Positions 19,438 through 28,760 of a DNA stretch of 43,287 nucleotides are shown piece after piece; positions within the stretch are counted from its first letter, which is position 1; the number at the start of each line of letters is the position of its first letter. The position numbers and the translations under genes were made by a program. The notes beneath the pieces were generated by a model. That model saw only the letters and a program-made list of their open reading frames with translations, was not told the origin of the DNA and made no database searches. Source of the stretch: a virus; IMG/VR virus record IMGVR_UViG_3300037070_000457, positions 1 through 43,287 of that record; one strand, 5' to 3'.

Positions 19438-19824
19438 TCACTCAGGCGCCTTGACGGGGGGGAACCGCTCCAGGCAGCTGTTGTACGCTGCCAGCAGCTC
19501 GCCCACCTCGTAGGTGTCCTGGATGGCATCGTCGTACGCCTTGGCGAAGGCGTCCTGGCGGCAGGACGACAACCGTCGGTCCTGGCGGACCGCCTCAGTC
19601 ACCCGCTCGAACTTCTGGCCCAGGTCCTCGACGGCCCTGTTGCGGGCCACCAGGGCCGCGCTCAGGAAGAACACGACGAACGTCAGTACGATGCTGAGGA
19701 CCACGGCCCCAGCTGCCAGCTTCTCGGCCAGGCTGCGGCGTCTGTCGTTCTCGACGACACGCTGCTCCAGTGCCTCCAAGTCCACGACGCGGCCTTGTGC
19801 GGCCTCCAGATCTGCGACCATCAC
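19438..19824 (-). CDS. Coiled-coil membrane protein
   Basis: A 128-residue protein: an N-terminal helix (DLEAAQGRVVDLEALEQRVV), one membrane helix (AAGAVVLSIVLTFVVFFLSA at about 37-57), then a helical domain with two Cys (LSSCRQDAF, YNSCLER). GTG at 19824 is 8 bases from GGGAG; an ATG at 19821 is the alternative. It could be a lysis accessory such as a holin partner or spanin-like protein. GTGATG overlap with the gene before. Confidence 0.7.
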   Translation of the reverse strand: MMVADLEAAQGRVVDLEALEQRVVENDRRRSLAEKLAAGAVVLSIVLTFVVFFLSAALVARNRAVEDLGQKFERVTEAVRQDRRLSSCRQDAFAKAYDDAIQDTYEVGELLAAYNSCLERFPPVKAPE

Positions 19825-20150
19825 AGCAACTTCTCCCTGCGGACGTATTCCAGGATGGCCCTCGTTACACCCTGTGCCAGCTTGTCCGCAAACTCTGACT
19901 CCAGGAAAGCGATCCTGGCCTCGTGCTGCTCCGCCAGATGGCGGTACTCCTGCGCGGTCTGCAGGGCCTGCTCGACCTCCGCCTTGCGCGCCTCTGCGAT
20001 GTCCTTGTAGATCTGGGCGACCTGCTCACGCTTCTTGCCCACCAGCCCGAAGGCGGCGGAGAAGCCGCCCGCCACACCCAGAACCAGGGTGATCAGGGAC
20101 GTCAGCGTGAAGCCGATCTCTTGTGCGGCTGCCACCAGGATGGCGATCAT
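19821..20150 (-). CDS. Membrane protein with coiled-coil tail
   Basis: A 109-residue protein: a hydrophobic N-terminal region (FTLTSLITLVLGVAGGFSAA), a basic turn (GKKREQVAQ), then a long helix (YKDIAEARKAEVEQALQTAQ). This single-pass plus coiled-coil layout is seen in phage holins and in lysis-cassette proteins. It follows the long virion gene with an ATGA overlap. Function is inferred only from topology and position. Confidence 0.65.
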   Translation of the reverse strand: MIAILVAAAQEIGFTLTSLITLVLGVAGGFSAAFGLVGKKREQVAQIYKDIAEARKAEVEQALQTAQEYRHLAEQHEARIAFLESEFADKLAQGVTRAILEYVRREKLL

Positions 20151-23100
20151 CGGATGTACACCGACTCGATGTCAGTGCCCAGCTGCTTCTCCTGCTGGGC
20201 CCGTTCCTTCAGTTGCTGATCTCGTCGGTACATCTCATTGGTTCTTTCGGTGGGACCGACGTTTCTGGACCCCAGTCCCAGGAAACTCAGCCATGCAGTG
20301 AACACACGCTCTTGGTACTTGTCCTCGGACGGCGCCTGCCGCTTGATCTTGCCGAGGGTGGGCAGTGCCTGCTCAATCGCATACACATGCTCACCTCTCA
20401 TGCGCCAGCGTCCCTTCGAGTCCTTCTTGGCGTAGTTGAAGGCGGACAAAGCGGGCAACAGCCCAGGCATCTTGGTCCAAGCGGGCAGGTTCTCGCCCTT
20501 CTCGGGGTCGTTGTAGTCCTGGTTGAGCGGGATGTCGCCGAAGAACTGCTTGTCCTGGATCATCTCCAGCGGGGTCTTGAAGATGGGCGCTGCATCCTGG
20601 AGCAGGCCTGCGACAGGATCCTCGCCCATGCGCTTGGTCGTCTCGTCCACCTGGGCGAACGGCAGGTCAGGCATCAGGTAGTCGACGTTGGCCTCGGAGC
20701 CACCCAGCCCGAAGGGCAGGAAGTCGGGCAGGGTCCCCAGCTTCTGGTCCATGCGGATGGCCACAGGGGAGCGGCGCACGTACTCGGGCGCCAGCGGATC
20801 TCTGTCGATGTCCATGTTGTCGCGGAAGATGTTGAAGCGGCTGTACGTCTTGGGGTTCCGCATCATCGACTCGAACTGGAGGGGCATGTTGCGGCTCGTC
20901 CAGGTCCAGAAGGGGATGATGCGCTTGACGTACTTCTTCTCGAACTGGCTCAGGTCGCTGTAGTCGAAGTGGAACTGGAACACCTTGTCCCGTGCCAGGT
21001 CGATGCCACCCCCCTTGCGGAGAGTGTCGAACATGAGGGCCCCGCGGTGGTAGTCCTCCACGCGGTTACCGCCCCCACGGCTGAGGCGCGTCAGGGGGTT
21101 GTCGGTGGCGATGTGCTTGAGCGTGTAGGCGTCGCCCTCCTTGCCAGCGAACTCCGCCGCCTCCGAGGTGAACCTGTTGCCCTCGGCGAACCGCCCCGAG
21201 TCCTGCATCTGCTGGACGATGGGGCGCCACTCGGCGTCGACTGCCTCGATGCCGCCCTTGCGGTACTGCTTGGAGAGCTTGCCCCACAGCACGTAGGACC
21301 CCACGTCGACACCAGCGGCGAAGTTGTTGAAGAACGCGCCCATGCTGTTGCGGGCGTGGAAGCCTGGGGTCAGTACGGCGTACGTCTTGAAGCCGCGGTT
21401 GGCGGCGTCGATGAACTTGGCCAGCTTCTGGGGGTCATCGAACGCCTGCGAGGACCTGAGGAAGGCGTCGACCATCCACCCAGGTGCCTCCTCCAGGTCA
21501 CGGCCGAAGGCGACCATGCCGTCCCGCCCGTTCTTCTGGAAGATGGCCTGGGCCTTGCGGTTCTGGAGGGCGGTCACGCTGTCTTCGAGGGTCATGGCCT
21601 TGGCCAGCTTCTCGTCCAGCTGGGCAGCCGACTCCTCGGCTGCCATCTGCAGCCCCACCACGTACTGGGCTTCGGCCTCGATGTCGCCGTCCAGCACGTC
21701 GATCATCTCCATGATCTTCTTGCGGTGCGCCTGGGCCGACTCCAGTGCCGCCTTGCGGTTCGGGTTGCGGGGCGACACGGTATCTAGTGCCGCCTCGACC
21801 TCATCCAGCGCGGCCTTGGTGCGGCGGAACAACTCGCCACGGTCAGCCATGGCCAGCCGTCCCGCCTCGTTCGCCTGGTCCATGACGGCCTGGGCCGACT
21901 GGATCACCTTGCGCTGTTCGGCCTCGGCGCCGACCGCCTCGGCTGCGCCCACCACGGCCCGCTGCACGTTGGGGGCCTCGCCGACGTTGGGCAGCTGGAT
22001 GGGCTCGTCCACGATGGGCCCCGCCAGGGAGCCACGGGCCTCGGCCTGGGGCGACCCCAGCTTGCGGACCTTCTGGGCCTCCTCGGGCAGCGCCCTCAGG
22101 GCCTGGATCTCATCCCGCGTCTCGCTCAGTTGGCGCTGCAGATCCTCGGCGTACTTGGTCTTGCGGGCGACGATGCGCTCCACGGACCCTGGCATACGGG
22201 CACCCGTGCGGGCCGCGTCCTCCGCGTCCAGCATGTCGTTCGTCGCGTCCTTGAGCTTCTGGCGCAACGTCTGGGCCGAGGCTTCCAGTTCGGCGATCCG
22301 CTCGTCCTGGCCCTTGAGGGGGATGTCGTCCGCGATGTTCTGGAGCCGCTCGGGGATCGGGTCGGTGCCCGTGCCCCGACGGTTCAGTTCCTCCAGGAAG
22401 GCATCGCGGATGCGCTCGTCCTCACCCGTCATGCTCCCAGGGACCCGCTGCATCTCGTCCAGGCGGGCGATGTGGGCCTCAAGCTCCTCGTCGCTCAGGG
22501 TCTTGAAGGCGGTCCCCAGCTTGGCGTGACGGTTCGCGATCTCGTTGTCCCACTTCTCCAGCTGCTGGCGCTTGGCCCTGGAGGTGGGCAGGCCGTCGTC
22601 GATCTGGTCACGGATCTCCTGGGCGCGGGCCTCCAGGTAGTCCAGGTCCCACTTGGTGATGTCCTTGCTCAGGTTCTGGCCAGTGGGCTTGGGGATGGTG
22701 CGGCGGTCCGAGACGTCCACGGGCTTGCCCGTGCGGGCGTCGATCGGGCGCTCGGGTGCCAGGGTGGGCTCGGCGAACACCTTGGGGGCTGCGGCGTCGC
22801 GCGTCGCGCCACCCAGCAGTTCCTCCTGCGCCAGGATCTTCTTGCGGAGTTCCGCCCGCGTCATGCGGACGTTGACGTCCTCGATGCCCATGGTCCGCGC
22901 GTAGTCCAGCAGGTCCCGCTTCGTCATCTTGGGGAGGCGGGTCTTGACCGACGGAGGTGTCGACGTGGCCTTGACGGCCTTGCCCCGTAGGGCGATCTCG
23001 TCGTCCAGTTCCTTGGCGTACTTGCGGGCGACCTCGATCTGGTCGGCCTCCAGGGCGTTGGGGGCGATGTCGTCCTCGACGGCGCCACCCGCCTCACGCA

Positions 23101-25777
23101 GCTGGGTGTCCAGGACCTCCAGTTCTTCCATCAGGGCGCCCTCGGCGTCCATGTCCATGGTGCCGCTGGCCCGCAGAGCGGCCAGTTCCTCCTGGCGCCC
23201 CTCGATGGCAGCCTCGATGTCGCGGACCAGCCCCTCGTCCCGCTGGGGGGCGCGACGACCGACCTCGTCGGTCGGCCGCGAGTCCACGAAGTCTGCGACG
23301 TCATCCCCGTAGCGGCCATCGGCCCCCTCGGAGGGGGCCATGCCCCGCATCTCCTGCTTCAGAACCTGACGGCGTCTGACCAGTTCCTCGGTGGTGACGT
23401 CCTTGAACATGGGGTTGCCGTTGACGGTCCCCTCGACGGGCGTAGCCGCCGCCGCAGGGGCGGGTGCGGCCTCGTCCACCCAGGCAGAGGAACGTGTGAC
23501 GGTGGGCACACCGCCAATCGCCCCAGGAGGCGCGTTGGGGTCGATCTGGCCCTCGGGTACCGCGGCGCGCTCGTAGGCCCCGCTAGCCACCGCCTCGTCG
23601 GACTGGCGGACAACGTTGGCCAGGGCGTCGTCCACATCCCCGCTCAGGTCGTCCAACAGCGGAATCTCCGCGTCTCGGGCCATCCGAGCCTTGCCGTACT
23701 GGTTGAGACGACGTGAGATGATACGAGGATCCACGCCCCGCGTGGTCCCCGTCTGCTCGCTCAGAATGCGGCGCAACTCCTCCAGGGCGGGGATGTCGCC
23801 CGTGTCGCCGAACCGCTGCTCGAAGTCCGCCACGTCCCCAAGCTCGCCAGCCAGCCGCTCACGGCGGTTGACCAGGGGATCCACGTTGACAGCCTGGGTG
23901 CGCTCGATCTCATCCTGGAGCATCTGGATGCGGGCCTGGATCTTGCCACGGTCGATGCCCTTGCGGGTCTTCTGTAGCTTCGCTTCCAGCTTGGAGATGC
24001 GTTGCTCCAGCTTCTCCACGGACTCCGAGATGACACCCTTGGCCCTCAGGTGAGCCTTGCCCGTCTCCGAGCCGTACATCTTGGCCATGCGCTCCGCGTA
24101 CACGGGCAGGACCGCGTAAGCGTCCTCCTCGTAGATGTTGGCAGGGCCACCCATCTCGCGGATGATCGCCTCGACCTGGTCCTCTTCCAGGTCGCTGCCG
24201 TTCGCCAGCGCCTTGGCCTCGTCGGAGCCGATGACGTACTTGCCGACCTTGTCGCCCTCCTTGAAGCGGCGGCTGGCGTGGCCGCTCTCGCCCCACCCAG
24301 CCTTGCCGATCTCGTCCGTGCGCTTGGACACCAGGTCCATGGCCTCGTCCGTGAGCACGCGGGGGAAGTAGTCGTCGACCTTGGCGATGACCTCAGAGCC
24401 TGCGCGCTCGTTGACCTCCACGCGGATGGCCTCGATGGCCGTCTTGTAGTTGTCCGTCGCCCCAGGGATGATCGCGTCCAGCTGGGCTGCCGCCTCGGCA
24501 TCCCCAGCGAACGCCCGCCTCACTAGCTTCCCGTCGACACCCTCGTCGATCGGGCCTTTCAATAGTGCGTCCATGGCGGCACCGAACCGCTTGCGAGCGT
24601 CGGCCTCGGCGCCCGCCTTACGGCGGACGGCGTCGATGCCAGTGCGGGCCGTCTTGTAGTCTCCGACAGCGTCAGCAGGGGCAGACTTGCTGCCCCGCAA
24701 CACCTGGCGGAACTCCCTCAGGTTCTCCCCGCCCAGGTTGTCCAACGCCTGGCGGACGCCAGGCAGGTGCTCGACCTGGCGGAGTGCGCGCAACGGCGCG
24801 CCGATCTTGCCAGTGACCCCAGCACCCACCAGCGTCTTGCCGCCCAGGAACTCGGGGGCACGCCAGCCGCCGCGGGCGCCCAGCTGCGCCAACTCGTCTG
24901 TGCTGAGTCGGCCAGCGCCACGGTTCTTGCCAGCCAGCTTCCCGAGGATGTCGGTGCCCTCGTCCCCGAGGTCGATGGCCCGCCTTTGTAGCTCGGCCAG
25001 GTCCAACTTCGCGGGGCTCTTGCCCCCACGCGTCGCCGCGTCCAGGAACCGTCGTCCAGCACCCACCTTTCCTGCGCCTTCGGCGACCTCGTCTGCACCC
25101 TCCAGGGCCTTGGCCGCGGCCTTGCCGCCGCGCCCCAGGTCATCCACCACGCCGACACCAACGTAGGTCAGTGGATCCAGCAGCACGTCACCCGTGATGC
25201 CGACCCCGCGCTTGACCCACTTGTTGCCCAGCCAGGTGTCCTCGGCGCCCTGGTCCTCCAGGATCTGCTGGTGCAGGTCCCCGTACCCGTACTCGGCCTT
25301 GCGGAACACGTTGTCCGCCCACGAGGAGTCGTCCTCCTCGGCCAGGGGACCAAGCTCCGCGACCTCGTTGACCGTGGCCACCGAGGCTCGCTTCAGCTTG
25401 TCGATCGCCATCAGCGACAACTCGCCACCGCGACCCAGGAGGTCCAGGCCCTTCTTCCAGATGGGTGCGTCGTCGGGAAGCTCGTTCCCGCCCTCCTCGA
25501 ACTTACGCTTGGCCCACGCCTTGGTGGCGGGACTGGCGTTCGAGCTTAGAATCTTGTCCAGGGTGTCCTGGGCGCCTGCGGCACCGCGATCGCCCTTCAG
25601 GGCGAGTGCGCGGGCGGGGGTCATGCGGTCCGTGTACCGCTGCTCGGCGCCCTGGAAGGCGCGCTCCCAGCCGCCGCTGGTCATCGGCATCGTCGGCGAC
25701 CGCTTGGGGGACGCTGCCATCTCGAAGATGGCGCCCCAGTCTACGTTGGCAAACGGGTCGCGTCTCTTGGGGGCCAT
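20147..25777 (-). CDS. Large internal virion protein (1876 aa)
   Basis: The largest gene. It fits the long internal or ejection proteins of podophages, which leave the head ahead of the DNA and cross the envelope. Residues ~1-300 have helices and Gly-rich segments; long coiled-coil stretches lie around 590-670, 860-900 and 1200-1400; TKRDLLDYARTMGIEDVNVR near residues 945-965 resembles a SAP-type DNA-binding helix pair; the C-terminal part has a Trp-rich stretch (RIIPFWTWTSRNMPLQFESM) and the FNIFRDNMD pattern common to such proteins. No enzymatic motif is evident. It overlaps the next gene by ATGA. Confidence 0.8.
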   Translation of the reverse strand: MAPKRRDPFANVDWGAIFEMAASPKRSPTMPMTSGGWERAFQGAEQRYTDRMTPARALALKGDRGAAGAQDTLDKILSSNASPATKAWAKRKFEEGGNELPDDAPIWKKGLDLLGRGGELSLMAIDKLKRASVATVNEVAELGPLAEEDDSSWADNVFRKAEYGYGDLHQQILEDQGAEDTWLGNKWVKRGVGITGDVLLDPLTYVGVGVVDDLGRGGKAAAKALEGADEVAEGAGKVGAGRRFLDAATRGGKSPAKLDLAELQRRAIDLGDEGTDILGKLAGKNRGAGRLSTDELAQLGARGGWRAPEFLGGKTLVGAGVTGKIGAPLRALRQVEHLPGVRQALDNLGGENLREFRQVLRGSKSAPADAVGDYKTARTGIDAVRRKAGAEADARKRFGAAMDALLKGPIDEGVDGKLVRRAFAGDAEAAAQLDAIIPGATDNYKTAIEAIRVEVNERAGSEVIAKVDDYFPRVLTDEAMDLVSKRTDEIGKAGWGESGHASRRFKEGDKVGKYVIGSDEAKALANGSDLEEDQVEAIIREMGGPANIYEEDAYAVLPVYAERMAKMYGSETGKAHLRAKGVISESVEKLEQRISKLEAKLQKTRKGIDRGKIQARIQMLQDEIERTQAVNVDPLVNRRERLAGELGDVADFEQRFGDTGDIPALEELRRILSEQTGTTRGVDPRIISRRLNQYGKARMARDAEIPLLDDLSGDVDDALANVVRQSDEAVASGAYERAAVPEGQIDPNAPPGAIGGVPTVTRSSAWVDEAAPAPAAAATPVEGTVNGNPMFKDVTTEELVRRRQVLKQEMRGMAPSEGADGRYGDDVADFVDSRPTDEVGRRAPQRDEGLVRDIEAAIEGRQEELAALRASGTMDMDAEGALMEELEVLDTQLREAGGAVEDDIAPNALEADQIEVARKYAKELDDEIALRGKAVKATSTPPSVKTRLPKMTKRDLLDYARTMGIEDVNVRMTRAELRKKILAQEELLGGATRDAAAPKVFAEPTLAPERPIDARTGKPVDVSDRRTIPKPTGQNLSKDITKWDLDYLEARAQEIRDQIDDGLPTSRAKRQQLEKWDNEIANRHAKLGTAFKTLSDEELEAHIARLDEMQRVPGSMTGEDERIRDAFLEELNRRGTGTDPIPERLQNIADDIPLKGQDERIAELEASAQTLRQKLKDATNDMLDAEDAARTGARMPGSVERIVARKTKYAEDLQRQLSETRDEIQALRALPEEAQKVRKLGSPQAEARGSLAGPIVDEPIQLPNVGEAPNVQRAVVGAAEAVGAEAEQRKVIQSAQAVMDQANEAGRLAMADRGELFRRTKAALDEVEAALDTVSPRNPNRKAALESAQAHRKKIMEMIDVLDGDIEAEAQYVVGLQMAAEESAAQLDEKLAKAMTLEDSVTALQNRKAQAIFQKNGRDGMVAFGRDLEEAPGWMVDAFLRSSQAFDDPQKLAKFIDAANRGFKTYAVLTPGFHARNSMGAFFNNFAAGVDVGSYVLWGKLSKQYRKGGIEAVDAEWRPIVQQMQDSGRFAEGNRFTSEAAEFAGKEGDAYTLKHIATDNPLTRLSRGGGNRVEDYHRGALMFDTLRKGGGIDLARDKVFQFHFDYSDLSQFEKKYVKRIIPFWTWTSRNMPLQFESMMRNPKTYSRFNIFRDNMDIDRDPLAPEYVRRSPVAIRMDQKLGTLPDFLPFGLGGSEANVDYLMPDLPFAQVDETTKRMGEDPVAGLLQDAAPIFKTPLEMIQDKQFFGDIPLNQDYNDPEKGENLPAWTKMPGLLPALSAFNYAKKDSKGRWRMRGEHVYAIEQALPTLGKIKRQAPSEDKYQERVFTAWLSFLGLGSRNVGPTERTNEMYRRDQQLKERAQQEKQLGTDIESVYIR

Positions 25778-25805
25778 CGCACAACAGTCTGGCGTGTCCC
25801 GCCAG

Positions 25806-26420
25806 TTAGTACCAGTTGTGGGCCAGGTGGAACTGCAGGGCCTTGACGGGGTCCCCGTACCTGCCCGCGATGTAGTTCATGACCCAGCCCAGCTGGCCCT
25901 CGACAGAGTCCTCCAGGGGGCCATGGATCGAGGTCATCTTCTGACCCAGGCCGCGGGCCGACGACGTCGGGTTAGCGGCGTTCGGGTTCCAGCTGGACTC
26001 CTTCTGGATGAGGCGGTCGAAAGCGTCCCATTGAGCGCCTGTCCAACCCCGTTTCGCCAGTAGGCCTTGCGCGATGCCCTTGATCCCAGGCAGGTTGCCC
26101 ACAGCCTGCGAGCCAAGCCCACCCCGACTAGGCGTGCCAGCACGGCCAGTGTACCCACCGCCACCTCCTGAGAACATGTTGCCCAGCATCTTGCCGACGG
26201 CCATCCCCGTAGGGGTGCCCGCCTGGTTGGCCACGTTGCCCATGAACTGGGACATCTGGGGCATCCCACGCTGGGACGCCGAGTCGCCCTGGGTCTTCTC
26301 CAGGGCCATCAGGAACTTCTGGAGCGGATCCTCACGGGTCGCCTGGGCACCCAGCCCACCCAGCAGGTCGCTAGACCTGAGCCGTCCCTTGTTTCTACCT
26401 AGTGCGTCGCCGAGGCTCAT
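25806..26420 (-). CDS. Virion lytic transglycosylase-like protein
   Basis: A 204-residue protein. The C-terminal domain has the SLT-like motif FDRLIQKESSWNPNAANP, with catalytic Glu141, followed by SARGLGQKM and QLGWVMNYIAGRYGDPVKAL, typical of transglycosylases that cut glycan strands. The N-terminal half is Gly/Met-rich and probably disordered, as in internal proteins. It likely opens peptidoglycan during DNA entry, together with the adjacent M15-like protein. ATGA overlap with that gene. Confidence 0.8.
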   Translation of the reverse strand: MSLGDALGRNKGRLRSSDLLGGLGAQATREDPLQKFLMALEKTQGDSASQRGMPQMSQFMGNVANQAGTPTGMAVGKMLGNMFSGGGGGYTGRAGTPSRGGLGSQAVGNLPGIKGIAQGLLAKRGWTGAQWDAFDRLIQKESSWNPNAANPTSSARGLGQKMTSIHGPLEDSVEGQLGWVMNYIAGRYGDPVKALQFHLAHNWY

Positions 26421-26926
26421 GAGTACATACTCTCCCAGCTAACGTCCAGATGGTACCCTGAGCCTGCGTCGTGCAGGAGCGTTCTCGCTCCCTGCCCGCG
26501 CAGCCACTGCGCCACCTGGCCCAGCAGCTTGTCGTTGCCCGAGAAGTCCGCCTTCCAACCGCGGGTGTGCCCGCTGTTGGGGACGCCGTTCACGGCAGCG
26601 TTGTGCTTGGGGTCCCTGTAGCCGCTACTGAATGTAAGGCCCTGGGAACCCCACTGGTCCAGTGTCTTCTTGATCCACTGCTGGACCTCGGGCTTCAGGC
26701 CCTCCCAGCCGTTCCCCGTTGACGGCCTCCACCCGCCAACCCCCATCGACGCACCAATCTGCCCGCCAAGCCCTCTCGAACCAGGCGCTCCACCAGCCAC
26801 CGTCGTGGTGGGGGTGCCCGACGCCATCTGCTGGACTGGCTTCGGCTCCGCGAAGCGGGGTGCTGGGGGCGGGCCCTGAGGGGCCATCGCATCCAGGTAC
26901 TTCTGAATCAGCGGGTTCGGGGCCAC
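26417..26926 (-). CDS. Virion M15-type peptidase
   Basis: A 169-residue protein. Pro-rich N-terminal half, then a peptidase M15 (VanY/DD-carboxypeptidase-like) domain: FSSGYRDPKHNAA, SGHTRGWKADF (zinc ligands His120 and Asp127) and GYHLDVSW (His159, Asp161). Such enzymes cut peptide stems of peptidoglycan. GTG start. Placed between the transglycosylase and internal proteins, it is probably a virion tip or internal enzyme that helps DNA entry. Confidence 0.8.
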   Translation of the reverse strand: MAPNPLIQKYLDAMAPQGPPPAPRFAEPKPVQQMASGTPTTTVAGGAPGSRGLGGQIGASMGVGGWRPSTGNGWEGLKPEVQQWIKKTLDQWGSQGLTFSSGYRDPKHNAAVNGVPNSGHTRGWKADFSGNDKLLGQVAQWLRGQGARTLLHDAGSGYHLDVSWESMYS

Positions 26927-26928
26927 CG

Positions 26929-28308
26929 TTAGAAGCCACCGCCGCCCATCTGACGGACGAACTGCCCGATCAGGTCGTCAGCGGCCTCGGGTCGGACCAC
27001 GTCCGACGTCTGGTACCACTTGCGGACCAACTCCTGGAGCAGGCGCTCGTTGAAGTTGATCTGCTTGGAGCCCTTGCCCGTGCCGTACTTGCGGGCGGAC
27101 GCCTTGTCCATGCCCTGGGCCAGGAGCTTCAGGGCCGACTCCTCGTCCTCGGCCTGGATGGCCTGGCGGATGATCGTCTCCGAGTCGGCGTTCGTCTTGC
27201 CCGAGATGGAGTTCTGGAGCCACCGCTTGACCGCACCGCGGCCAGGCGTCTTGTAGATGTCGGGGTCGCCCTCGGTCTTGGCCACGCCCTCGGAGATGCC
27301 CGCCTCCAGGTCGGCCAGACTGGCGTTCTGGTCGTACGCGGCCTGGGCGTTGATCTGGTTCGCCTCGTTGGTCGAGGCGGCGTTCTGCTGTTCGGCCTGG
27401 GCGACGGCGCCAGCCTGCTCGGCCAGGATGCTGGTGATGGCGTTCATCAGGTTCACCTGGAGGGTGTCCCCGTAGCCGCGTTCGCGGGCTGCGCCCTCGA
27501 ACTCGATCGAGGCCTGGTCGTTCTTGGCCAGGGCCGCAGCGTCGTTCGTGGCGTTCGTGGAGGCCTGGTTCTGAGCGGCGATCTGGGCCTTGTTGGCAGC
27601 CTGCTCGTCGATCAGGTTCTGGACCACACCCTCGTCGACACCCTGGGCGCGCAACGCTGCGACGTCCGCCTTCAGTTCGGGGTCGTCGGCGTGGAGCCTG
27701 GCCTCGTTCTGCTGCTTGACCCGCTGCTGCTCGGCCGCGTAGTGCTTGGCATCCGTGTCCGCGTAGGCACGGCGGGCCCGCACGCCCTCGGCGGCGGTCC
27801 GCATCAGTTCGCCCTTGTTCATCTCCGCCTGCTTGCGGACATCCGTCTGCGCCTGGGCGAAGGGGGCCTTGACCGAGTTGATGTCGATCAGGCTGGGGTT
27901 GACCGTGGGGGCCTCCCCCAGGGCCTCCTTGCCGATGCCCAGTGCAGCGGCGATCACGTCGCCGATGGTCATCTGCTTCTCGGGCTGGGCGTTGCGCTTC
28001 TTGTCGCCCTTGATCAGGTCGCTGAGACGGCCCGAGCGGTTGAAGTCGTCAGCCGCCTTGGACCGCGAGGTGCCGCCCATGACGCCAGTGCCGCCGCCCT
28101 TGCGGGTGGCGCTGGTGCCAGGACCGTTCACGTTGTAGGAGGCGTCCCCGCCAGCCGAGATCGGGTTGCTGCGGGGGTTGCCGCCCGTCGTCGTGGTGGC
28201 GATCGGGTTGCCGTTGGCCCGCTGCTGGGCCCGCCTGCGCCTCAGGTTGGCCGCGTACTGGCGCGGGCTGGGGCCAGAGCCGCCAGCGGTGTATCGGGAG
28301 TCACTCAC
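26929..28308 (-). CDS. Internal virion protein, helical
   Basis: A 459-residue protein with an Arg-rich start (PRQYAANLRRRRAQQRANGN), a Gly/Thr region, then mostly alpha-helix with many Ala and Gln (RAYADTDAKHYAAEQQRVKQ, DQNASLADLEAGISEGVAKT). This composition is usual in podophage internal or ejection proteins. GTG start at 28308 overlaps the previous stop (GTGA). No enzyme motif found. Confidence 0.7.
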   Translation of the reverse strand: MSDSRYTAGGSGPSPRQYAANLRRRRAQQRANGNPIATTTTGGNPRSNPISAGGDASYNVNGPGTSATRKGGGTGVMGGTSRSKAADDFNRSGRLSDLIKGDKKRNAQPEKQMTIGDVIAAALGIGKEALGEAPTVNPSLIDINSVKAPFAQAQTDVRKQAEMNKGELMRTAAEGVRARRAYADTDAKHYAAEQQRVKQQNEARLHADDPELKADVAALRAQGVDEGVVQNLIDEQAANKAQIAAQNQASTNATNDAAALAKNDQASIEFEGAARERGYGDTLQVNLMNAITSILAEQAGAVAQAEQQNAASTNEANQINAQAAYDQNASLADLEAGISEGVAKTEGDPDIYKTPGRGAVKRWLQNSISGKTNADSETIIRQAIQAEDEESALKLLAQGMDKASARKYGTGKGSKQINFNERLLQELVRKWYQTSDVVRPEAADDLIGQFVRQMGGGGF

Positions 28309-28745
28309 GAGCCGTAGCCCCTGTTCTGATCGAGGGTCTGACGGAGAGTGGCCAGTAGCGCACGCTTCTGGTCACCGATGTCGAATACGGTGTTGGCGTG
28401 GGACTTGTACAGCTGTTCGCCCGTCAGGTCGAACTGCCGTTCCCTGAGGCCCTTGGCGGCGCCCAGCCTGAACAGCTGGTCAGCCTTGTCGACCTTCATC
28501 TGGCCCAGGCCCGACTGGTAGCCGCCCGAGTTCAGACGCCCACCCTTGGCCCAGGTCCCCGCAAAGCCCTTGCGCTGGTCTGCCCAGTTGCGCAATAGAT
28601 CCTTGCGGTCCCAGGTGTACTGCTGCTGGGCGACATCACGGTCGAACTTGGTCTGGGCCCGACCATAGCCCCACTGCTGGTCAGCCTTACGCTTGGCCTG
28701 GGAGAACCACTGGGATTCGGAGGGATATAGCGTTGCCACGCTCAA
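28305..28745 (-). CDS. Structural protein, TTG start
   Basis: A 146-residue protein, probably a small virion component (RDVAQQQYTWDRKDLLRNWA, FDLTGEQLYKSHANTVFDIG). The frame begins with TTG at 28745, 4 bases after AAGGGAG; a GTG at 28739 is further away from the site. Not recognised beyond context: it lies between tail-fibre and internal-protein genes. Confidence 0.65.
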   Translation of the reverse strand: MSVATLYPSESQWFSQAKRKADQQWGYGRAQTKFDRDVAQQQYTWDRKDLLRNWADQRKGFAGTWAKGGRLNSGGYQSGLGQMKVDKADQLFRLGAAKGLRERQFDLTGEQLYKSHANTVFDIGDQKRALLATLRQTLDQNRGYGS

Positions 28746-28760
28746 CAGGCTCCCTTGTCC

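Noticed and set aside
20123-21787. Long plus-strand frame opposite the giant virion gene
   Set aside because: It lies antisense to a well-supported coding gene and is explained by GC-rich third codon positions.
26719-28317. 532-residue plus-strand frame
   Set aside because: It is antisense to the internal virion gene and its neighbour; codon pattern belongs to the minus strand.
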